Below are positions 57,401-64,000 of a DNA stretch of 64,000 nucleotides, one piece after another. The DNA is from Dasyornis broadbenti. Its lineage: Eukaryota > Chordata > Aves > Passeriformes > Dasyornithidae. Position 1 is the first letter of the stretch; each line of letters starts with the position of its first letter. The stretch covers positions 186,001 through 250,000 of the forward strand of contig VZRN01001317.1 of NCBI GenBank assembly GCA_013397935.1, read 5' to 3'. The translations under genes and the position numbers were made by a program. The notes under the pieces are model-generated. The model saw only the letters and a program-made list of their open reading frames with translations, was not told where the DNA came from and ran no database searches.

Positions 57401-60400
57401 TTTTTTAATTGTAGGGTGAATTACGCAGTCTATAAGCGGAATGAAAAATTGCTCTAAAAATTTAAAGCACAACCCTCAAAGGATTTTTAAATCCTACAAA
57501 TGCAGTTTCAGAGCAATTCTTACCTGTACAGGGTGTCAGGCAGCAGATTCTCAAGGACATGGGTTGTGTTTCTCCCCACAGTGACCAGCTGCTTTTCCCC
57601 ATACTCGATGTTGTACCCTGTGATCTCTGCCCCGTGGCAGCAGGGCTCTTCCCACTGGATTGCAAGGCACGTGGAGAAAGGAGGGGAAATTTCCATCTGA
57701 TCCTCTTCAAGTAAGTGGAGCACGGCCACGGCTGCAGGCACCGAAGGGGGCGTGGTCACCACGCCCGTGTCCCCAAACAGCCCCACCCCAGACACGTTCA
57801 CAGCCTGAAAGACACCACAGGGGAATTACCAAATCCCTGTTTTCCACTCAGGGAATCACATCTCTCACAGCCTTCCGTGTGTTCTTAAAACCAACATGGA
57901 AGAGAATGGAAAATCCCCTGAATAAAATTCAAGCAAGGCAAAGCATCTTGTATTTCACAGCACTTTGGATCTAAACTCCTCCAGATGCAGGGAATTAGGA
58001 GGGGCTGGGGGAGAAGGGGAAGTGTTTCTCCAAATTACCTTCTCTATTGCATGAGCAGGTGACAGCACATGACTGGCACCAAAAGGCTTTTCCTACCTGG
58101 ACTCTGCAGTAATAGGTGGTTGCAGGTGTGAGCCCCTTGACCTCATAGCTCTGGCAGGGGCCAGTGTAGATGATGTGCATGGACCCCTCCACCTGGCCCC
58201 AGTCCAGCCTGTACTCGGTGATTTCTGCTCCGTTGCACGCTGGGCTCTGTGGAGTGGAGGGAGAAATTCGGCTCAGCTCTTGCACTTACACCCCCCCAGC
58301 ACCCAGGGGGAGCTCTGTTACACTGAGACAACTGGGTCAGTCACAGAAAAGGCTGGAAAACACCTCCAAGATCAAATCCAACCTGTGGAAGCACTGGGGT
58401 TGAAACCTGAGGTCTGTTCCAAGGGATTTTAAGTTAAAAGGTGACACATGGCTGTAATATCACCACAGTTCACACCAGAATTTTGACTGACTCAGTCTCT
58501 TACTGTGTCTTATCTCTCACTTTGAAGAATTAGTTCACAATATATTACCACACCATGAGGAGGATTAAATGTCACACAATTTGTCCATTTAAGACTGCAA
58601 TTAATAACTCACAAGGTTTACAAACCCAACACAGACATCTATAAAGAAAAGGGCTTAAAATATTCCACCTCTACACAGGTTATTTCTCTCATTTCTGTGT
58701 ACTATAAATGTGTCACTACAATTCTAAAAGCCAAACCCTAATTTGGGTGGTACTGGAAGCCATCAACACCTACCTCCCACGAAACCACAGCACAAGTTGC
58801 ACTTCTGCAGGTTATCAGGGGTTTGCAGCACTGCTCAGGGGGTCCTGGAGCAGTGGAAAGCTCTGCCTTCTCAGAGTGGGGGCCAAACTGCAGGAAAACA
58901 CAACTGCATGAACACAGCAACAGCACCAGGGCAAAAACTCACATGTAAGTGAAGCAAACAAACTATTTTTAACTTGACAGGGAAATAAACAGCAGAGTTC
59001 AGGGCTCAGTTTCAGATTCTGTGCAGGTACTTGAAGCTGGCCCTGTTTCCACAGGATATCTGAGATCCTCCCACTGCCAGGGTTGTGTAACTCCTCCCAC
59101 CCCCAGCCAGGATCTGCCTTCCTGAAGCAGCTGGGGAGTGTTTCACAAAGACTTTTATGCAACCAATGTTTATGCCCCGCTTCTCCCAGCCTGGCACGAC
59201 TTGCACACACCCCTCTCCACAAAATGCTGTTTTCCCAGCCCATCATCTGCAGAGCCTGAGCTTGGGGTAACATCCAACATTTCCAAAGGCACAAACATCA
59301 ATAGGTTCACACAGCAGAGCCTACAAAGCACCCCCAGAGTGCTACCCCTCCAACTGCACCACCACTCCTGCCCCTTGTGTAAAAGCAGTGAGATGTGCTG
59401 AGTGCAGTGGTTACCCCGACTTTATTCCCTGCGCGGAGCCAGAAGCAGTAGGTTCTCCCTGGGAGCAGGTTGGTCACTGCAAACTCAGCTGCTGGGCCCT
59501 GATAAAGCACCCTGCGCTCGTCCTGCTCTGAGCTCGCCATCTCCAGGAGATACTCTGTGATCTCAGAGCCTCCATCCACACCTGGGGGGCCTGGGAACAA
59601 AAAGAGATTGAATTTTCCTATTAATTTCTGAATTCCGTAAGTTAGGGCAGGTTCTTGTCATGTATTTGAGCAGAAAATTTTCATGAAGCTGCCTTTCGCC
59701 CCCAGATACTGCTAACTAGTTTAAGATGGCCTTCATGAAGTTTTTTATCATTTATTTTCCCTAGTTTTCTTCACAAAACAGTGCATCTTCATTAATTTTT
59801 GCATCTCTCCTTTGTTGTGATAACAGTGAGAAGAGCTGATTTTAAATTGCCAGGTGTCAGCCATGGATAGGCAGGAAGCTTTCTCATTGGAAAATATTTA
59901 TGTCTGTTTAAGTGTCTCTGTATCACCCTACCAGAGGTGGAGAGAAGCTTTGGTCTTCTTAAAAAAGCCCCACAAAACAACCTAAAAAAACCCCAGCCCA
60001 AACCCAAGACACAACTAAGGCCATGGACAGCATCTCAGTATTTTATTTTTACATTTTTTTCCCCGAAGATTTTTCATTTGGATGACTGAAATCAGAGCAG
60101 TGTTTTGCTCAACCTCTGGTGCTTACCCCACTGCAAAGTGATTTCCTTGGGCTTGGCTTTGCCCACCAGGGCCGGGGCGTGACAGGGCCCGGGGGGAACG
60201 GCCGCTGTCGTGACAGTGGTGACATCAGAGGCCTGGCAGGAGAAAGGTCGTTGAAGAGCACAATCATAAAGCATTTTGCTAAAACACGACCATAAATGGT
60301 TTCCAGAAGCACCTTTCCTCTCCTGCTCCTCACCTGGCTCTCCCCACCTTTACTGGCACAGGACACTCGCAGTCTGTAGGAGGTGCCAGGCCTGAGGTGG

Positions 60401-63277
60401 TCACACACGTGTTCCCGTTGGGCTCCGCTGTAAATCGGCTCCCACCTCCCTCCTGAGGGAAGGAAAAGCACTTTACACTTCAAAACCTTTCTAGACACCC
60501 ACCTGGAAATTCTCACACACTATTATCAAGGCAGTCAAACTGCAGAATCAATTTGAAATGATTAATTATGAAGAGAACGCGTACAACACACCACACACGT
60601 GTGACAAATCAGAAGTGACTGCTGGAGTAAAGGATCATTTAGGTTGGGAAAGATCTCCAAAATCAAAGCCAAAACTAGCTCCCACATCTAAATGTGAATT
60701 AAATACCTCCAGGGATGGAGACTCGGGATTGCATTAGTACCCAAAGGTGATTCCTTACCAACTGAAGCCTCGGAGATTTCCAAAAAGTATTTAGAAATGT
60801 CTGATCCTCCATTATCTTTGGGGGGTTCTGAAAGAAATCAACATCCTAAGTTACAGAAGATTTAATACCAAGCCATTACTTTGTTATCAGCTTTTCCAGA
60901 GAACATATTCGTATTCATTCAAATAGAAACGTCCACAAGCCGAAAGAAACCAGCGTACTTAATTTTCCACAATGTTTTTCAGAGCCATTTTTCTCCTATT
61001 ACTTATCAGATTATGCCAGCAAGAGTAACTGGGAAAACACTCCCAGTTTCAGGTACCAGCTCTTATTTTTCAAGTGAACATGAGAATTATTTAAGGATCA
61101 CTATAAACCCAGAGGCTATTAGGACAGCAGTTTTGCCTCCCTAAAATGAATGAACATCACCACTTTGGTACTACAGCCCCAAAACAAACCATTTTTGGGT
61201 AATGTTGAGTATTTCTCCTGCAACAACAATATCTGTAGATTAACAATTAGCTGGAGCTCCCTCTCATTTAATCTGACAGAGGCTGTCCACACCCCAGCAG
61301 CACCGGAACAGCCCAAGGCACCTACCCCACGTAACTCTCACACTGTGGGGATGGATCTTGCCCTTCACAACAGGTTTGCTCGGGGCTCCAGGTCTGTCAG
61401 GTTTGGTGCTGTGTTCCACCACCTCACTGGGGCTGCTTTTTCCTTCACTGTTGTAGGCAAAGAGCTGTTTGAGAAGTGAACAGAATAGAGAATAAATGGT
61501 TCACTTAATGACAATACTATATGTCGACAATATATGAGGATAAACATGGTGATGAGGAAAAAAAATCTTCTATTAAAAAAACAATCAAAAGGAAGACAAC
61601 TATTTAAATCAAAATTAGCTGGTGCAAAAAATCCGGTTTGTGTTACTACTTCACCAAAACCCGCTCTAACAACAGGTAATTGGTGTGACAACAGGTAAAT
61701 TCCTGCTGTCCCCACATGAAATGTCAGTGCTGTGGGAAAATGCCAAAGCACAGGAAAGCCCATGAAATCAGGAAAACTACGGTACAAACCCTGAACTTAT
61801 AGGATGTACTCCTCCTCAGGTTTCTTAAAGTGCATGAAAGCTCATCTCCATTGTACTGGGGCTGGAATCCATAGCCCTGGGAAGAACGCAAAATAAGGAT
61901 GAACACAGTCACTCATTTTTAAGGTAAAATAAAACCCAGTGCAGGTCAGTCCCATTTTTTTTTTAACTTGAACTTCACTTCTGTGTTATGAATTCTATGC
62001 AATATTTTATCTCTGCCATGAATTCCATGCAATATTTGATCTCTGCTGCATGAATTCTATGCCATGCTTTATCTCTCTGTCATGAACTCCATGCAATAAT
62101 TGCTGACCATTTATTTAAAGGTAAAAGAAAGTTCATTTTTATTTCAGCACTACAAAGGAAGTTTCCACTCAAAGCGCAGCACTTACAGAACCTTCTTCCT
62201 CCATGTCCAGGCTGTAGGTGAGGGAGTCATCCAAGGCCACTCCTGCAGGAGGGCTCCATCCCAGGGCCATCCAGGTCACTCCTGCTTCCAGCAGCGCCGG
62301 TGGTGCCGGCGCTGGCGGCACCACCCCAGCCGTGCCGAACGTCACCGTCTCACTGAACCCACTGAGGGGGAGATTTGGAACAAGAGTGAGCAGCAGCTGA
62401 TGGAATCCAGGGGGGAATCCACCATTTGGTACCCCCTGGGTTACCTCATTCCAATGTCGTTCTTAGCAGCCAGTCTCAGGGAGTATCTCGTGGAGGGAGT
62501 GAGTCTGGTGAGCTTGTACTGCTTCAGGTGCCCGTAGTAACACTCCTTGAAGGGGCCGTTCTTTCCCTGGAATAAAGGGAGATCCACAGTCACTCCCTGA
62601 TCCCTGCCAAGGTCACCCGCTTCACTCTACATCTTCCTCAATCCCAGAATCCCAGACTGGTTTAGGTTGGGAGAGCACTTAAAGTGGGCAGGGACATCTT
62701 CCATGAGAAATGTAATTTCACTCATTTAACAGTAATTAAAAAAGAAATTACTGAGCCTCAAGAATGCCAAATCTAATGTATCATGGCCATTCTGAGTCTG
62801 TTGGTCACCCTGAGCAGTCTTGATAACAAACCATATTTGGACTGAGGTATCTGATTACTTTTAGTACTGTAGGTTTGATAAAATGGTGATAAACCACTGC
62901 AGCTGAAATCAAAACACATTCTGGAAGAAAACACATTTATCCCTTTGCAATGCATCTCAGCAACATGCTCAAGAGCTGAGGGAGATTCGTGACACTTCCC
63001 AAAGATGCCAAATGCTCCTCCATTTAAAGAGAACACAGGAATTAACGATGCTCTGGATGACAAATGAGGCCATTTTACACTGTCCCCTCACACTCATCAT
63101 TTGTCCCTTTAAAATTGTCAGGACAGCTGCACTGCTGTACCTAAGCAAAGAGTATTTTTAAGTATAATTGCTCTTCAGATGTCATTATGGTTTTTTTTTT
63201 TTTGGTACTAGAAAAGGTCTTACCTCATCCCATTCTAAAAGAAAATTCGTTATTTTGGAACCATTGTCATTTGAGGA
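54424..63277 (-). CDS. FNDC3C1: Fibronectin type III protein of the FNDC3 family (FNDC3C type), 3' part
   Basis: FNDC3 proteins carry a row of FN3 domains and a C-terminal membrane anchor; FNDC3A acts in Sertoli-spermatid adhesion, while the C paralogue is poorly characterised. Minus-strand exons 5' to 3': 63277-63224, 62566-62445, 62361-62187, 61876-61790, 61464-61326, 60827-60759, 60452-60334, 60232-60127, 59590-59415, 58887-58774, 58246-58097, 57804-57524, 57064-56852, 56308-56142, 55452-55331 and 54741-54424. They give 803 residues in one open frame; the N-terminus lies beyond the window. One partial and seven complete FN3 domains are visible by repeated Y-x-x-R-(V/I) and N-x-x-G-x-G-x-(F/Y)-S motifs, such as YRIRIQAINSFGVGPFS and YHFRIQAYNDAGEGAFS. 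A hydrophobic anchor (IIAIALLCGFAVVAILFAVV) and the tail QYFVIK end the protein, as in FNDC3A. FNDC3C is chosen over A or B by adjacency to TAF9B. Confidence 0.88.
55180..55260 (-). mobile_element. Short CR1 3' fragment
   Basis: ggaatcacaggatggtttaa, gttggaagggaccttaaagc and accatgggcaggtacacctt: reverse CR1 3' end in an FNDC3C intron. Confidence 0.75.
60630..60730 (-). mobile_element. Old CR1-like remnant
   Basis: catttaggttgggaaagatc and the following tccaaaatcaaagcc resemble a worn reverse CR1 3' end; aatacctccagggatggaga follows. Confidence 0.45.
61988..62098. repeat. Minisatellite of 30-32 bp in an FNDC3C intron
   Basis: About 3.5 units (starting 61988, 62018, 62050 and 62082), each opening atgaattcyatgcaat and continuing with a ttatctctgc-like end. 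Confidence 0.85.
62640..62705 (-). mobile_element. Short CR1 3' fragment
   Basis: cagaatcccagactggttta and ggttgggagagcacttaaag: reverse CR1 terminus, diverged. Confidence 0.55.
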
Positions 63278-64000
63278 CTGAAAATAAAGAAATAATGAAA
63301 AGAAGAGTTAAAATCAAGTGGCTGTACTTTTATAAATATTTTTACACATTGAGTATTACAAACCCCAAGTGCCTTTTAAAACAAGGCTCTGGGCTGCTGT
63401 GCTACTTTTAGTTCTGACAGTTTGAAATATGAATTTATGAATAGTTTTATTTTATAAATAAAGTAAATTATGTTCCTAGAGCGCTTTTCCTTGTGCCTTG
63501 CACTGTGTGCTCACCACCGTCTGAGCAATCTAAGGGTGCACACAAGCAACATTTGACACACGAAATGGGAACGCCTTCATTTTCTAAGCACAGATTCTAC
63601 AAATAATTTCACTAAAGTCATTTAGCTGGAACCATTTTTCAGCATAATCATAAGAAAAATATGAAAATCCAAGAAACACAGCTACCAACAAGTCTTCACA
63701 GATACTGTTATATTCAAAAGTCAGATTTAAAAGTGAAAAATCTATAAAACCATTCAAAGAAATTTAGTTTGAACAGGTCAGAATTAACTAGAAGAACATT
63801 AAGTCATATCTATTTATCATCCAGGACCTGAAGCAAAGATATAAATGCTCCATTTTTTCCTCTCTGCCAGCTCTGAACAGCCCTGCTACCAACTCTGTCA
63901 CAATAAAGCTGCAGGCAAGAAATTCGGCAAACATTGAAAGAAAGAGAAAGGAAATAATTTCATTATCAATCTTCACTCAGCAACTTAAAAGGCAACACTT
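63278..64000 (-). other. Intron of the FNDC3C-type gene running off the window
   Basis: No further FN3-coding exon with splice sites is recognisable; AT-leaning unique sequence only. Confidence 0.55.

Noticed and set aside
1..64000. CRISPR arrays, operons, bacterial promoters, tRNA or rRNA genes
   Set aside because: The window is split-gene vertebrate DNA; I found no direct-repeat/spacer array and no cloverleaf or rRNA-like segment.

Overview
The window is vertebrate nuclear DNA, most likely from a bird. Genes are split by GT-AG introns, CpG-rich promoters alternate with AT-richer introns, and the dispersed repeats are 3' ends of CR1 LINEs, the dominant avian retroposon. Gene order also fits. 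ARR3, RAB41, PDZD11 and KIF4A keep the order and strands of human Xq13.1, while TAF9B and an FNDC3C-type gene correspond to human Xq21.1. This ancestral X-conserved block lies on chicken chromosome 4 (4A in songbirds). The species cannot be read from the sequence.

Layout. 1-4625: 3' part of ARR3 (cone arrestin, +), including a 10-nt microexon. 4740-5210: minisatellite, then a CpG-rich promoter with three perfect RFX X-boxes. 5209-19600: RAB41 (RAB6-family GTPase, +), with tandem duplicate copies of exon 4 and exon 6. 19680-20000: purine-only tract. 21500-24095: PDZD11 (-), with an assembly gap hiding the end of its first coding exon. 24096-24666: bidirectional PDZD11/KIF4A promoter with repeated CCAAT and TGACG modules and a CHR element. 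24667-41795: complete KIF4A chromokinesin (+), 30 coding exons, 1220 aa. 41800-42840: intergenic with one CR1. 42840-45830: AT-rich block with a 323-base gap and a tandem repeat of about 0.22 kb. 45865-49098: complete TAF9B (-), 254 aa. 49100-52250: intergenic with CR1 copies. 52250-64000: 3' half of an FNDC3C-type gene (-), 16 exons, 803 residues to the C-terminal membrane anchor; it continues past the window edge.

The genes are unrelated in function: photoreceptor signal shut-off, Golgi traffic, PDZ scaffolding, mitotic spindle and chromosome motor, TFIID/SAGA transcription, and a membrane-anchored FN3 protein. They are together through conserved synteny. The most unusual feature is RAB41. 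It carries a second exon 4 with residues diagnostic of the RAB6A' splice form but a two-codon deletion in switch II, and a second exon 6 of identical length whose donor is lost. Exon boundaries were set by hand from splice dinucleotides and phase. The spliced lengths of RAB41, KIF4A, TAF9B and the FNDC3C fragment are all multiples of three.
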